From assembly GCA_022826155.1 (NCBI GenBank), contig JAJDVL010000048.1, forward strand, positions 1-64,000: a DNA stretch of 64,000 bases, given 5' to 3'. The notes under the pieces were generated by a model. The model searched no databases. It worked only from the letters and a program-made list of their open reading frames with translations, and had not been told where the DNA came from. Shown piece by piece: positions 28,255 to 37,645 of the stretch. A program made the position numbers and the translations under genes. The stretch's first letter is position 1; every line of letters starts with the position of its first letter. The stretch is from Prochlorococcaceae cyanobacterium jk18x22bins.40. Lineage in GTDB: Bacteria > Cyanobacteriota > Cyanobacteriia > PCC-6307 > Cyanobiaceae.

Positions 28255-29317
28255 CCACAGCCGTGGGCAGGGCGTCACGCACCGCCGCCGCCAGGGCATC
28301 CAGCAACCGGGAGGTGGTGTCCAGGTTGATGCAGGCGTCGGTGATGCTTTGGCCGTAGGTGAGCCGGGAGAGATCCTTCGGGATTTTCTGGTTCCCCTCC
28401 ACCAAGTGGCTTTCCAGCATCACCCCGAGAATGTGGTCCGAACCGTCCCGCACATGTTGGGCTACAGATAGCAGCACCTGCTCCTGACGGTGGAAATCCT
28501 TGCAGGAGTTGCCATGGCTGCAATCCACCATGAGGCGACGGTGGCAACCGGCCCGCTCCAGGGCAGCCACAGCGGCGGCAATGTCCTCCTTGTGGTAGTT
28601 GGGACCCGCCGCCCCGCCCCGCAATACCAAGTGGGTGTCGGGGTTGCCGGTGGTGGAGACAATGGATGCCTGGCCCTGGGTGTTGATGCCTAGAAAATGG
28701 TGAGGTCGCCTTGCCGCCACCATGGCATTGATGGCCGTGGTTACCAGACCGTCCGTACCGTTTTTGAAGCCAATGGGCATGGAAAGGCCTGAAGCCATCT
28801 CGCGGTGGGTCTGGCTTTCCGTGGTGCGGGCACCAATGGCTGTCCAACTGATCAAGTCGGCGATGTACTGGGGCACCACCGGATCCAGCAACTCCGTTGC
28901 TGCGGGCAGGCCCAGATCGGCCAAGTGGAGCAACAGGCCGCGGGCCAGGCGGAGACCTGTGTTGATGTCATAGCTGTGGTCCAGGTGGGGATCGTTGATC
29001 AGTCCCTTCCAACCCACCGTGGTGCGCGGCTTCTCGAAGTACACCCGCATCACCACCTCCAGGCTCTGGCGGTGTCGGTCGTGGAGCTGCTTCAACGCAG
29101 CAGCCACCTCACGGGCCGCACCCACGTCATGGACAGAGCAAGGTCCCACAATGACCAGTAGCCGGGGATCCTCGCCGCTCAACAGGGCTTTGATGCGCTG
29201 CCGTGTCTCCAGGACCGCCCGGGCAGCGTGGGGTGATAAGGGAAGATCACCGAGGAGAACGGCAGGGGCAACAAGTGGCCGTGTCTCGACCACGTGGAGA
29301 TTGGATGTACGCGCCAT
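28223..29317 (-). CDS. 3-deoxy-7-phosphoheptulonate synthase (DAHP synthase, AroF/G/H class)
   Basis: First step of the shikimate pathway: PEP plus erythrose 4-phosphate to DAHP. Type I alpha signatures: LLVIVGPCSVHDVGAAREVA, RVYFEKPRTTVGWKGLINDP, MPIGFKNGTDG and MVDCSHGNSCKD, with HLVEGNQ and LTYGQSITDACI near the end. Length 364 is standard for the class with an N-terminal feedback region. Which aromatic amino acid inhibits it cannot be read here. Confidence 0.94.
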   Translation of the reverse strand: MARTSNLHVVETRPLVAPAVLLGDLPLSPHAARAVLETRQRIKALLSGEDPRLLVIVGPCSVHDVGAAREVAAALKQLHDRHRQSLEVVMRVYFEKPRTTVGWKGLINDPHLDHSYDINTGLRLARGLLLHLADLGLPAATELLDPVVPQYIADLISWTAIGARTTESQTHREMASGLSMPIGFKNGTDGLVTTAINAMVAARRPHHFLGINTQGQASIVSTTGNPDTHLVLRGGAAGPNYHKEDIAAAVAALERAGCHRRLMVDCSHGNSCKDFHRQEQVLLSVAQHVRDGSDHILGVMLESHLVEGNQKIPKDLSRLTYGQSITDACINLDTTSRLLDALAAAVRDALPTAVATLPKGQAIG

Positions 29318-29379
29318 GATGCCTGGATACCGTGCTCAAATGTAGGCAAAGATAGTCCCTAGGGTTTTAAGAAATCTCC

Positions 29380-31974
29380 ATGCTCGCTGCCTACCGCCAG
29401 GCTGCCGCTGAACGGCATGCTCTAGGAATTCCTCCCCTTCCCCTCGATGCCGCCCAAACCCAGGCCCTTACCGCATTACTCCAGGAGCCGCCAGCGGGGG
29501 AGGAGGAGGCACTGCTGGAGTTGTTGCAGCAGCGGGTTCCCCCCGGTGTGGATGAAGCCGCCTACGTGAAGGCCGCATGGCTGAGCGCCGTGGCCACAGG
29601 CACGGCCACCAGTCCGCTGGTATCCCCCTTGGACGCCACCCGACTGCTGGGCACCATGGCGGGGGGCTACAACGTGGCGGCCCTGCTGGAACTGCTGGAG
29701 AACCCGGACGAGGCCGTTGCCGCCTGCGCAGCCACCGGGCTGAGCGGCACCTTGCTGGTGTACGACGCCTACAACGACCTGTTGGAGCAAGCTGCCGCCA
29801 ACCCCTTTGCACGCCGGGTGGTGGACTCCTGGGCGGCAGGGAAATGGTTCAGCAGCAAGCCACCGCTGCCGGAAGAACTCACTGTCACCGTCTTCAAGGT
29901 GCCCGGTGAAACCAACACCGACGACCTGTCCCCCGCCACCCACGCCACCACCCGGCCGGATATTCCTCTCCATGCCACGGTCATGCTGGAGCGGCGTGAT
30001 CCCAAGGCCCTGACCACCATTGCCCGGTTGAAGGAGGGGGGGCATCCCGTGGCCTACGTGGGGGACGTGGTGGGCACGGGCAGCTCCCGCAAGTCCGCCA
30101 TCAACTCCCTGCTGTGGCACATCGGCCAGGACATTCCCCATGTCCCCAACAAAAGGCGGGGCGGCGTGATTCTTGGTGGCAAAATCGCTCCCATTTTTTT
30201 CAACACCGCCGAAGATTCCGGCGCTCTGCCCCTGGAGTGTGACGTCAGCCAGTTGAACACTGGAGACGTGATCACGATTCGCCCTTGGCAGGGAACCGTC
30301 ACCCATACCGCCACCGGCATGGTGGTGAGTCGTTTTACGTTGCAGCCCAGGACCATGGCCGACGAGATCCGTGCCGGTGGGCGGATCCCCCTGCTCATTG
30401 GCCGGGCTCTCACCGACAAGGTGCGCCAGCACCTGGGGCTCCCCCCGTCGGAATTGTTCATCCGACCAGGCCAGAGGGCGGATGAGGGAACGGGCTTCAC
30501 CTTGGCCCAGAAGGTGGTGGGTCGGGCCTGTGGGCTGCCTGGGGTACGACCGGGCACCAGTTGCGAGCCCATGATCACCACCGTGGGCAGCCAGGACACC
30601 ACCGGTCCCATGACCCGGGACGAGATGAAGGAACTGGCCTGTCTGGGTTTCTCCGCGGATCTGGTGATGCAGAGCTTCTGTCATACTGCCGCCTACCCCA
30701 AGCCGGTGGACCTGCAGACCCAGAAGGAGCTGCCGGACTTTTTTGCCCAGCGGGGCGGGGTGGCCCTGCGGCCGGGAGACGGCATCATCCACAGTTGGCT
30801 CAACCGCATGTTGCTGCCGGATACGGTGGGTACCGGCGGCGATAGCCACACCCGTTTCCCGCTGGGGATTTCCTTCCCCGGCGGCTCCGGAATTGTTGCC
30901 TTTGCCGCCGCCTTGGGGGTGATGCCCCTGAATCTGCCCGAGTCGGTGCTGGTGCGGTTTTCCGGGGCGTTGCAACCCGGCATCACCCTGCGGGACGTGG
31001 TGAACGCCATTCCCTACGTAGCCATCCAGCGGGGACTGCTCACCGTGGCCAAGACCAACAAGACAAACGTCTTCAACGGCCGGATCATGGAAATCGAGGG
31101 TTTGCCCGACCTGAAGCTGGAACAGGCCTTTGAACTCACCGACGCCACCGCGGAGCGCTCCTGTGCCGGTTGCACCATCGCCCTGTCCATCGCCACGGTG
31201 ACGGAGTACCTGCGCAGCAACGTGGCCCTGCTGAAGAACATGACGGCCCGGGGCTATCAGGATGCCCGCACCCTTGCGCGACGCATCGCCGCCATGGAGG
31301 GCTGGCTCGCCAACCCCCGGCTTCTCAAGGCCGACGACGATGCGGTCTACCGGGAAACCTTGGACATTGACTTGAACACCATCACGGAACCTCTCCTGGC
31401 GTGCCCCAACGATCCGGACAACATCAAACCCCTCTCCGCAGTGGCCGGTGATCCGGTGGAGGAGGTGTTCATCGGCTCCTGCATGACCAACATCGGCCAC
31501 TACCGCGCCGCGGCCAAGGTCTTGGAGGGGGTGGGCCAGGTGAAGGCCCGCCTCTGGGTCTGCCCACCGACCCGCATGGATGAGGAGACGCTCAAGCAGG
31601 AGGGTCACTACGCCACCATGGCCACGGCAGGCTGTCGCATGGAGATGCCGGGTTGCTCCCTCTGCATGGGCAATCAGGCGCGGGTTGAGGACAACACCAC
31701 GGTGGTGTCCACCAGCACCCGGAATTTCAACAACCGCATGGGCAACGGGGCCCAGGTCTACCTGGGTAGCGCCGAATTGGCGGCCGCCTGCGCCGTACTG
31801 GGCCGCATCCCCACCGTGGCGGAATACCACGGGATTGTGAGCAACAGAATCCAGCCCCTGGCAGCGGAGCTTTACCGCTATCTGAACTTTGACCAGATTC
31901 CCGGCTTTGCCCGTGGGCAAGGAAACAGCAGCAACCATGCTGAAAACACGACTCCAGCGGAGGCGAAGGTCTGA
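29380..31974 (+). CDS. acnB: Aconitate hydratase B
   Basis: Bifunctional aconitase/2-methylisocitrate dehydratase of the TCA cycle, 864 residues. AcnB domain order is visible: N-terminal HEAT-like domain (LAAYRQAAAERHALGI onward), swivel domain (VPGETNTDDLSPATHATTRPDIP) and the large 4Fe-4S domain. Cluster Cys lie in CAGCTIALS, IGSCMTNIGHYRAAAKVL and EMPGCSLCMGNQARV. It starts 62 bp from the divergent DAHP synthase start and is followed by clcA after 20 bp. Confidence 0.96.
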   Translation: MLAAYRQAAAERHALGIPPLPLDAAQTQALTALLQEPPAGEEEALLELLQQRVPPGVDEAAYVKAAWLSAVATGTATSPLVSPLDATRLLGTMAGGYNVAALLELLENPDEAVAACAATGLSGTLLVYDAYNDLLEQAAANPFARRVVDSWAAGKWFSSKPPLPEELTVTVFKVPGETNTDDLSPATHATTRPDIPLHATVMLERRDPKALTTIARLKEGGHPVAYVGDVVGTGSSRKSAINSLLWHIGQDIPHVPNKRRGGVILGGKIAPIFFNTAEDSGALPLECDVSQLNTGDVITIRPWQGTVTHTATGMVVSRFTLQPRTMADEIRAGGRIPLLIGRALTDKVRQHLGLPPSELFIRPGQRADEGTGFTLAQKVVGRACGLPGVRPGTSCEPMITTVGSQDTTGPMTRDEMKELACLGFSADLVMQSFCHTAAYPKPVDLQTQKELPDFFAQRGGVALRPGDGIIHSWLNRMLLPDTVGTGGDSHTRFPLGISFPGGSGIVAFAAALGVMPLNLPESVLVRFSGALQPGITLRDVVNAIPYVAIQRGLLTVAKTNKTNVFNGRIMEIEGLPDLKLEQAFELTDATAERSCAGCTIALSIATVTEYLRSNVALLKNMTARGYQDARTLARRIAAMEGWLANPRLLKADDDAVYRETLDIDLNTITEPLLACPNDPDNIKPLSAVAGDPVEEVFIGSCMTNIGHYRAAAKVLEGVGQVKARLWVCPPTRMDEETLKQEGHYATMATAGCRMEMPGCSLCMGNQARVEDNTTVVSTSTRNFNNRMGNGAQVYLGSAELAAACAVLGRIPTVAEYHGIVSNRIQPLAAELYRYLNFDQIPGFARGQGNSSNHAENTTPAEAKV

Positions 31975-31994
31975 ATGGGCGGCACAGCAGCACC

Positions 31995-33401
31995 ATGTTC
32001 GGCACACCCCTAAAAGCCTCCACAGTTCGCAATCTGCTGCAGCAGCGCTCCCTGGCGGTGGCGGCCACGGTGCTGCTCACCGGCCTGGGGGCGGCCTGGA
32101 CCGCGGTGCTCCTGAAAAACGGGATGACCAGGATGGTGAGCTGGCGGCTGGGGCTGGTGGAGCAGTTGGAGCCTGTGTTGGGTCGCGCCACCCCTTGGCT
32201 GGTGTTGCCCATCATCACAGGCCTGGGGGGGCTGCTGGCCGGACTGCTGGTCAAGCACCTGTCCCCCGCCGCCCATGGCTCGGGCATCACCCAGGTGATG
32301 AAATTCCTCCAGGGGCAGCGGGTGCCCATGAGCATCCGGGTGGCGGTGGTGAAGCTGCTGGGCGGCATCCTGGCCATTGGCGGGGGCTTCCCCCTGGGGC
32401 CGGAGGGTCCTGCGGTGCAGATGGGCGCCTCCGTGGCCTGTCAGATGGCCACCAATCTGAAGGCGCCACGCTCCTTCTTGCGCCTGATTGTGGCCGCAGG
32501 CGGCGGTGCCGGCATTGCGGCGGTGTTTAACGCCCCCCTCGGTGGCTTCATCTACGCCATTGAGGAGTTGCTCCATAACGCCAGGCCCGTGGTGCTGATG
32601 TTGGTGTTGTTCACCACCTTCCTGGCGGATACCTGGGGTGACGTGCTCAACTGGATCGGCTTTGGCCAGGATGAGGGCTTCACCGCAGCCGTGAGCCTGG
32701 AGGTGAGCAAAACATTCGATCTGGTGGACTTCACCTTTCGTCCCGTTGATGTTCTCTACCTCGTTCTTCTGGGCCTGGTGATTGCCGGGCTGAGTGAGTT
32801 GTACAACCGCTACGTGATTGCCATGCAGGGGGTGTGTGGCCGGGTGTTCGGCCCGCGGCCCGTGCTGCGCATGGCCCTGTGCGGCCTGCTGCTGGGCTTG
32901 ATCTTCGCGCCCCTGCCCGCGGAGTTTGCCGACGGCGCCGCCTTGAAAAAGCTGGTGGCCCTGGACCTGCGGGACGGCACTGCAGATCTGGGGGTCAACC
33001 TGGCGATTTTTGTAGCCATGTTTTTCACCACGGGCCTGGCGGCGGCGTCCGGGGCGCCGGGGGGTCTCTTTGCCCCCATGTTGATCCTGGGAGGTGCCGT
33101 GGGCCTGGTGGGTTCTGCGCTGCTGCAAACCATCACCGGCTACGCCCCCAGCAGTCTCGTATTTGCAGGGATGGCCAGCTTTGTGGCGGGTACGTGCCAA
33201 GTGCCCATTGCCGCCACGTTTATCACCTTTGCCCTCACCAAGCAGATTGTGCTGCTCAAACCCATGCTGGTGGCCTCCCTGAGTTGCTACCTGCTGGCCC
33301 GGGCCATCAATCGCCGTTCCATCTATGAACGTCAGTTGGAGTTGGAAAAACAGCACTCCATCTGGGCACCGCCGCTCATTGCCCCGGTGAGCCTGCGCTG
33401 A
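31995..33401 (+). CDS. ClC-type chloride channel/antiporter
   Basis: A 468-residue ClC transporter. Selectivity motifs are present: AAHGSGITQV (GSGIP-like), GGFPLGPEGPAVQMGA (the GxEGP motif with the gating Glu) and GAPGGLFAPMLILGGAVG (GxFxP). NAPLGGFIYAIEE follows the first helices. About ten hydrophobic helices are evident. It would exchange Cl- for H+ or conduct Cl-. The last 70 bp overlap the O-antigen-ligase-like gene on the other strand. Confidence 0.92.
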   Translation: MFGTPLKASTVRNLLQQRSLAVAATVLLTGLGAAWTAVLLKNGMTRMVSWRLGLVEQLEPVLGRATPWLVLPIITGLGGLLAGLLVKHLSPAAHGSGITQVMKFLQGQRVPMSIRVAVVKLLGGILAIGGGFPLGPEGPAVQMGASVACQMATNLKAPRSFLRLIVAAGGGAGIAAVFNAPLGGFIYAIEELLHNARPVVLMLVLFTTFLADTWGDVLNWIGFGQDEGFTAAVSLEVSKTFDLVDFTFRPVDVLYLVLLGLVIAGLSELYNRYVIAMQGVCGRVFGPRPVLRMALCGLLLGLIFAPLPAEFADGAALKKLVALDLRDGTADLGVNLAIFVAMFFTTGLAAASGAPGGLFAPMLILGGAVGLVGSALLQTITGYAPSSLVFAGMASFVAGTCQVPIAATFITFALTKQIVLLKPMLVASLSCYLLARAINRRSIYERQLELEKQHSIWAPPLIAPVSLR

Positions 33402-34660
33402 GGGGTTGCCAGGCCGTAGGCCCGGAGTCCCGCCAGCAGAAACCAGCCCGCCATATTGATGCGTGCGTCGTAATAGGGCAAATCCGTGGCATGGATGCTG
33501 GCCAGCAACAGGAACGCCGCCAGCCAGCCGCGATCAGCAATGGGGGCTGTGGCCATGCCACGGTGCATCGCCGTCACCACCACCCAGAGGGGCACCGCCA
33601 GCAGCAGCAGCGCCACGGGCACCCCAAAGCTGAGGCCCAGCTCCAGAGGCAAGTTGTGGGGATGCCCGTGGAAAAATCCGCTGCGCAAGGAATAGAGCGT
33701 CCCAAAGGCGGCCGCGCCCCAGCCCAGCCAGGGCCGCTCCAGCACCAGTTTGCTGGCGGCTGACCACTGGCTCAGGCGCGTGGTAGCTACGGGACGATCA
33801 ACCCCCTGATCCGTGAGACGCTCCCAAAGGGAATCGGGAACCGCAGCCCGCGCCAACTCCTGCAGACCGGCAGGAACACCAGGCAGCACCGCCAGCGCCA
33901 CGGACAGCAGGGCCAACAGCAGCAGTGGGAGCAGCCAGGCCCATGTCCCCGGCCCCAGCACCAGCGGGAGCGCCAGCACTGCGGTGGCCCAGGCATTGCG
34001 GGATGCGGTGAGCCACAGGCAAAGGCCGTGCAACACCACCAGCACCAGCATGGGTCCTCGCTGCCGCCAGGACCCATGGGGCCGCAGCAAACAGGCCAGC
34101 AGCAGTGGCCAGGTCAAGGCCAGCCAGGCGGCCGTGATGGTGGCGTAGTCAAACAGTCCGGAGAGGCGGCCGGCGGGATTGCCGCCGCCATCCATGTGCC
34201 AGATGACCAGATCCCCCGCCATGGACCAGGGCCCCTGCCAACCCAGGGCCATTTGCCCCAACCCGGTGACCAGGACGGGCACCGTCCCCGCCACCAGCCA
34301 GCCACTGCAACGCTGCCGCGCTTCCGGGGTGTTCAGATAGACCTGCCAGCCCCAGAATCCCCAGAACAACGGCAACCAGTTGAACAGGCCCCACCAGGCC
34401 AGGTTTCCACTCACCGCCTGGGTGGCTCCAGCCAGCAGCAGCCCCGCCACCACCACCAGCACCCGGTTCAGCCCATCGCTCCAATAGGCCGCAAATCCCT
34501 TGCGCCATGTGGCCACCACCAGGCCAGCCAGCAGCAGCACTCCGCCCAGCAGAGCACTGCTGGCCAGGAAGAACAGTCCCAACTGCACCACCATCCAGCC
34601 CCAGCGCGGCACGCCAACGGGGCAGTGGTCTTGCAGGCGCCACAGAAAACCCATCGGCAT
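33332..34660 (-). CDS. O-antigen ligase/IctB-like polytopic membrane protein
   Basis: A ~442-residue protein with about ten hydrophobic helices. The Wzy_C-like features are a large loop with DSLWERLTDQGVDRPVATTRLSQW and SAASKLVLERPWLGWGAAAFGTLY, followed by FFHGHPHNLPLELGLSFGVPVALL. These place it with O-antigen ligases; cyanobacterial relatives are sometimes called IctB, once proposed as a bicarbonate transporter. A role in surface glycan assembly is more likely. Start at the ATG at 34660; the frame upstream is not protein-like. The 3' end overlaps clcA by 70 bp. Confidence 0.75.
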   Translation of the reverse strand: MPMGFLWRLQDHCPVGVPRWGWMVVQLGLFFLASSALLGGVLLLAGLVVATWRKGFAAYWSDGLNRVLVVVAGLLLAGATQAVSGNLAWWGLFNWLPLFWGFWGWQVYLNTPEARQRCSGWLVAGTVPVLVTGLGQMALGWQGPWSMAGDLVIWHMDGGGNPAGRLSGLFDYATITAAWLALTWPLLLACLLRPHGSWRQRGPMLVLVVLHGLCLWLTASRNAWATAVLALPLVLGPGTWAWLLPLLLLALLSVALAVLPGVPAGLQELARAAVPDSLWERLTDQGVDRPVATTRLSQWSAASKLVLERPWLGWGAAAFGTLYSLRSGFFHGHPHNLPLELGLSFGVPVALLLLAVPLWVVVTAMHRGMATAPIADRGWLAAFLLLASIHATDLPYYDARINMAGWFLLAGLRAYGLATPQRRLTGAMSGGAQMECCFSNSN

Positions 34661-35238
34661 GATGGAGCGTTGCCTCAATGCCTTGTTTTTTGCAGCCCTG
34701 ACCCATTGAAATCCAGGGTTTCTGCTGGCGGTTGCGTCATGTTGTGCGCTCAAGAGCTTCTTGCTCTCGTGACAGCCACGATGGGGTTCCACGGAGGCAA
34801 GGATCAGGGGCGAATGGGTTGCCGCGATGAATGGTCAGCACCTTTTCCTGCAAGCTCCTGGGCAGTTGTATCCAGGAACTGTTGGACTTCCGCACGAAGG
34901 TATTTATTTCAACTGTCTTCACTCGTCTTCGTGGGGGCAGGGCGGGCAGTGGCTGCCACTGGTTTCTCAGTGAGGTGCTTCCAGCGGTCAACCTGAAGCA
35001 GTCCCGGTGGCGCCAGTCTCATGCCGGTGGCGCCGTCAAACGCGGTGGGGGGACGGTTGGGGAGGACGTGTTTGCCCATGAAAGCCTCCTTGGGGTTATG
35101 GGGGGTATGGCCTCAATCAGTCCTACCTCTCAAGTTCAGATTTGATTTAGGTTTCCACAGCCGCCGTTCACCAACCGTCACAAAGGGGGCTGGGCCGACA
35201 CCGCCTACACTGGTCCCACCATCCCAACGCAAGTTCAC
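34661..35238. other. Intergenic stretch without a convincing gene
   Basis: This 578-bp interval separates the O-antigen-ligase-like gene from a small frame at 35239. Short frames exist on both strands, for example minus 34737-34991 with VEINTFVRKSNSSW, but none has a recognisable domain, clear start or family-like composition. The interval is AT-richer between 34890 and 34930 and could contain promoters or a decayed gene. I see no tRNA, hairpin terminator or repeat. Confidence 0.4.
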
Positions 35239-35448
35239 GTGAGCCTGACTGGGCGCCACACCCCTGGCAACGAACAACAACAGCAAGCCCTCCTTCTGGC
35301 CCATCGCTATGGTCTGACCCTGGACGAGGCGGAGCAGGAGGAGCTGATCTGGCTCATTGAAACCATGGGTTGGGAGGAGGCGGAGGAAGAGTGTGCCCGC
35401 TCCCGCGCCATGCTGGTTCGTTCCGGGCAGTTGGAGTCCGATGGTTGA
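35239..35448 (+). CDS. Small acidic hypothetical protein
   Basis: A 69-residue frame from a GTG at 35239. The product is strongly helical and acidic in the middle (LTLDEAEQEELIWLIETMGWEEAEEECARSRAML). The composition looks like a real small protein, not a shadow frame, and nothing lies on the opposite strand. No family is recognised. The GTG start lacks a strong ribosome binding site, so the true start may differ. Confidence 0.4.
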   Translation: MSLTGRHTPGNEQQQQALLLAHRYGLTLDEAEQEELIWLIETMGWEEAEEECARSRAMLVRSGQLESDG

Positions 35449-35475
35449 GATTGAATTCAGCCCTGAGAGGGCGCC

Positions 35476-35730
35476 TTAATGTTGCGCCCGTTGCGCCCAC
35501 CAGATCTTCAGTTGGACGGCAAGTCTCCGGATAGCCTGTGGAACCGGTAGCCGGTTGGCGCTCGTCCCGGAGCCGTCTCGGGAAGGATCCCGTTGATACT
35601 CCGCCATAAAGGTGGAGATGATCCGATGGTGGCGCTCCTGCAGGGGAAACTCCAGCAGCAACTCAGCCGTGGGTTCATCCTCGGCGGTCGGGGTAGCTGC
35701 ATCCGGGGGGCGCCGGGCTTGGCGGGGATC
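35476..35730 (-). CDS. Conserved hypothetical protein downstream of tilS
   Basis: An ~84-residue protein if started at the ATG at 35730 (MDPRQARRPPD); a longer form from 35790 is possible. The core reads AELLLEFPLQERHHRIISTFMAEYQRDPS, then LPVPQAIRRLAVQLKIWW. No known domain. The start overlaps the end of tilS by 56 bp in the same direction, so the two are probably translated from one message. Confidence 0.5.
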   Translation of the reverse strand, partial: DPRQARRPPDAATPTAEDEPTAELLLEFPLQERHHRIISTFMAEYQRDPSRDGSGTSANRLPVPQAIRRLAVQLKIWWAQRAQH

Positions 35731-36793
35731 CATGGGCAGTTGAGGGACTGGCTGTCTCAGGTTTCCCCCTTTGCAGGTGGATGCACCCACCCCGCCAGCG
35801 CAAACGCCAACCCCCGTCCAGGAGTGCCATGGTCTGGTCCGTGATCTTGGGGTGGCTCAGGCTGAGCAGCAGTTGGTTGAGCTGCCGTCGATCAGGATCA
35901 CAGCCGGTGTGGTCCCGAATCCAGTGGACCAGGCAGCGGGTGGCCAGGGCGCGGGGCAGAGCCGCTAATGCCTGGGGGCCGAGGCTGGTGGACTGGTCCG
36001 CCCCCATGGCGGACAGGGCCTCCCGCGCCAGTTGATCCAGCAGGTCGCTTTCCTCCGCAAGTTGTTGGGCGCAGGCCGCCATATGGGCTACGGCGGCGCC
36101 GTTCACCCGCTCCAACTCCGGCAGCACCCGTTGCCGAATGTGGTTACGGGTCAAGCGCTGGTCCGCATTGCTGGCATCGGGCCAGATGGGCAGCTTCAAC
36201 GCCTGGCAGCACTGGAGGGTGTCCTGCCGGGTGAAGTGGAGCAGGGGGCGGGCGAGCTGGAGGCCCGGCGCCAGTGGACGTTGGGGACGAAGGCTGCCCA
36301 GACCACGGCTGCCACTGCCACGGCACAGGTGGAACAGGAGGGTCTCGGCCCGATCCGTGGCGGTGTGACCCGTCACCAGGTGGCCACAGCCCAAGTGACG
36401 GCACAGGGCGATGGCGCGGCCATAGCGCCACTGGCGCGCCGCCGCTTCGCTGGGGAGACGGCCAGCCACCTCCAGGTGACAGGGGAGACCCCACTTGGCG
36501 CAAAGGGACTGCACGTGGGCAGCATTGGCGCCACTGTCGGGCTGCCAGCGGTGATCCCCGTGGAACACCTGCAACGACCAGTGGTGGAGACGTTGAAGGT
36601 CTTGCAGCAGGCGCAGCAGGCAGAGGGAGTCCTGCCCCCCGGATACCGCCACCAGGAGGGCCGCTCCAGGGGGCAGCAACTGGGGAGACGCCAGGAGAGA
36701 CCTGTGCAGCCGGTGGTGCCAGCGGCTCCAGGAGGCGATGGATGGCGCCCGCTGCCCAGGGGAACCGGATGGGGGAGAACCAGCACGGCCCAT
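35675..36793 (-). CDS. tilS: tRNA(Ile)-lysidine synthase
   Basis: Modifies C34 of the CAU-anticodon tRNA-Ile to lysidine so that it reads AUA. The N-type ATP pyrophosphatase loop is LLVAVSGGQDSLCLLRLL (SGGxDS) near residue 50, followed by VFHGDHRW, GHTATDRAETLLFHLCRGSG and the tRNA-contact region RNHIRQRVLPEL. Length 372 is typical for the short cyanobacterial form. It is divergent from the ycf23-like gene. Confidence 0.92.
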   Translation of the reverse strand: MGRAGSPPSGSPGQRAPSIASWSRWHHRLHRSLLASPQLLPPGAALLVAVSGGQDSLCLLRLLQDLQRLHHWSLQVFHGDHRWQPDSGANAAHVQSLCAKWGLPCHLEVAGRLPSEAAARQWRYGRAIALCRHLGCGHLVTGHTATDRAETLLFHLCRGSGSRGLGSLRPQRPLAPGLQLARPLLHFTRQDTLQCCQALKLPIWPDASNADQRLTRNHIRQRVLPELERVNGAAVAHMAACAQQLAEESDLLDQLAREALSAMGADQSTSLGPQALAALPRALATRCLVHWIRDHTGCDPDRRQLNQLLLSLSHPKITDQTMALLDGGWRLRWRGGCIHLQRGKPETASPSTAHGSPPSPAPPGCSYPDRRG

Positions 36794-36865
36794 GGATGAA
36801 TGGCCAGTTTCTTGCAGACGGAACGCTTAACATGGCAGTGTGCCCGTTCCGGCTCCTTTTCGCCC

Positions 36866-37639
36866 ATGACCCTTCCCGTCCGCCTTGCGGCCTGTCTTGC
36901 TGCCCGCCAGGGCCTGAAAATCATTGCCGGCCTGCAAACCTTTGCGCCCGAGCGGGTGCGCCATGTGTGCAAAGCTGCCGTGGCGGGTGGAGCCGACCTG
37001 GTGGACATTGCCGCCGACCCCCAACTGGTGCGTCTGGCGCGATCCTGTGGCGTAACCACGGTCTGCGTTTCTGCCGTGGAGCCGGAACGGTTTCCCGCGG
37101 TGGTGGCTGCCGGGGCCGACCTGGTGGAAATCGGGAACTTCGACTGCTTCTACGAGCAGGGGCGGGACTTCACCGGGGCCGAGGTGCTGGAGTTGACCCG
37201 GCGCAGCCGGGCGCTGCTGGCTGAAGTGCCCCTGTCCGTGACCGTTCCCCACCGTCTGCCCCTGTGGGAGCAACAGCGGTTGGCGGAGCAGTTGGTGGCC
37301 GCCGGTGCGGACCTGATCCAGACGGAAGGGGGAACCAGCAGCCAACCCCAAAGCGTCGGTATCCAGGGACTCGTTGAAAAGGCGGTGCCCACCCTGGCTG
37401 CGGCCCACGCCATCAGCCGTACGGTGTCGGTGCCGGTGCTATGCGCCTCCGGCCTCAGTGCGGTGACCGCCCCCATGGCCATTGCCGCTGGCGCCGCCGC
37501 CGTTGGGGTGGGGCGCGCCGTGAACCGTCTGGAGGATCCCCTGGCCATGGTGGCGGTGGTGCGCAGTCTGCGGCAGGCCTTGACCGCCGGCGTGGCGCCA
37601 ACTGTTGCGCCCACCCTGGACTCGCCCACCCGCCGCTAG
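36866..37639 (+). CDS. DUF561/Ycf23-like protein
   Basis: A ~257-residue TIM-barrel-like protein starting MTLPVRLAACLAARQGLKIIAGL. Family features: GADLVDIAADPQLVRLARS, GADLVEIGNFDCFYEQGRDF, VTVPHRLPLWEQQRLAEQL, GADLIQTEGGTSS and SVPVLCASGLSAVTAPMAIAAGAAAVGVG. The last stretch resembles a phosphate-binding loop. The homologue in red-algal plastids is Ycf23; the reaction is unknown. I use the ATG at 36866, because the upstream frame runs into the tilS 5' end. uvrB follows immediately. Confidence 0.85.
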   Translation: MTLPVRLAACLAARQGLKIIAGLQTFAPERVRHVCKAAVAGGADLVDIAADPQLVRLARSCGVTTVCVSAVEPERFPAVVAAGADLVEIGNFDCFYEQGRDFTGAEVLELTRRSRALLAEVPLSVTVPHRLPLWEQQRLAEQLVAAGADLIQTEGGTSSQPQSVGIQGLVEKAVPTLAAAHAISRTVSVPVLCASGLSAVTAPMAIAAGAAAVGVGRAVNRLEDPLAMVAVVRSLRQALTAGVAPTVAPTLDSPTRR

Positions 37640-37645
37640 TTGCCC

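Noticed and set aside
29476-32007. An 843-codon open frame antisense to acnB, and a 682-codon frame antisense to the oxoprolinase gene (60520-62568)
   Set aside because: Both are mirror frames of strongly biased GC-rich genes. The sense proteins have clear family motifs; the antisense products are His/Gln/Gly-rich without domains.
34831-35145. A 104-codon plus-strand frame in the gap upstream of 35239
   Set aside because: No recognisable domain, mixed composition and no suitable start; it probably is a chance frame in a non-coding segment.
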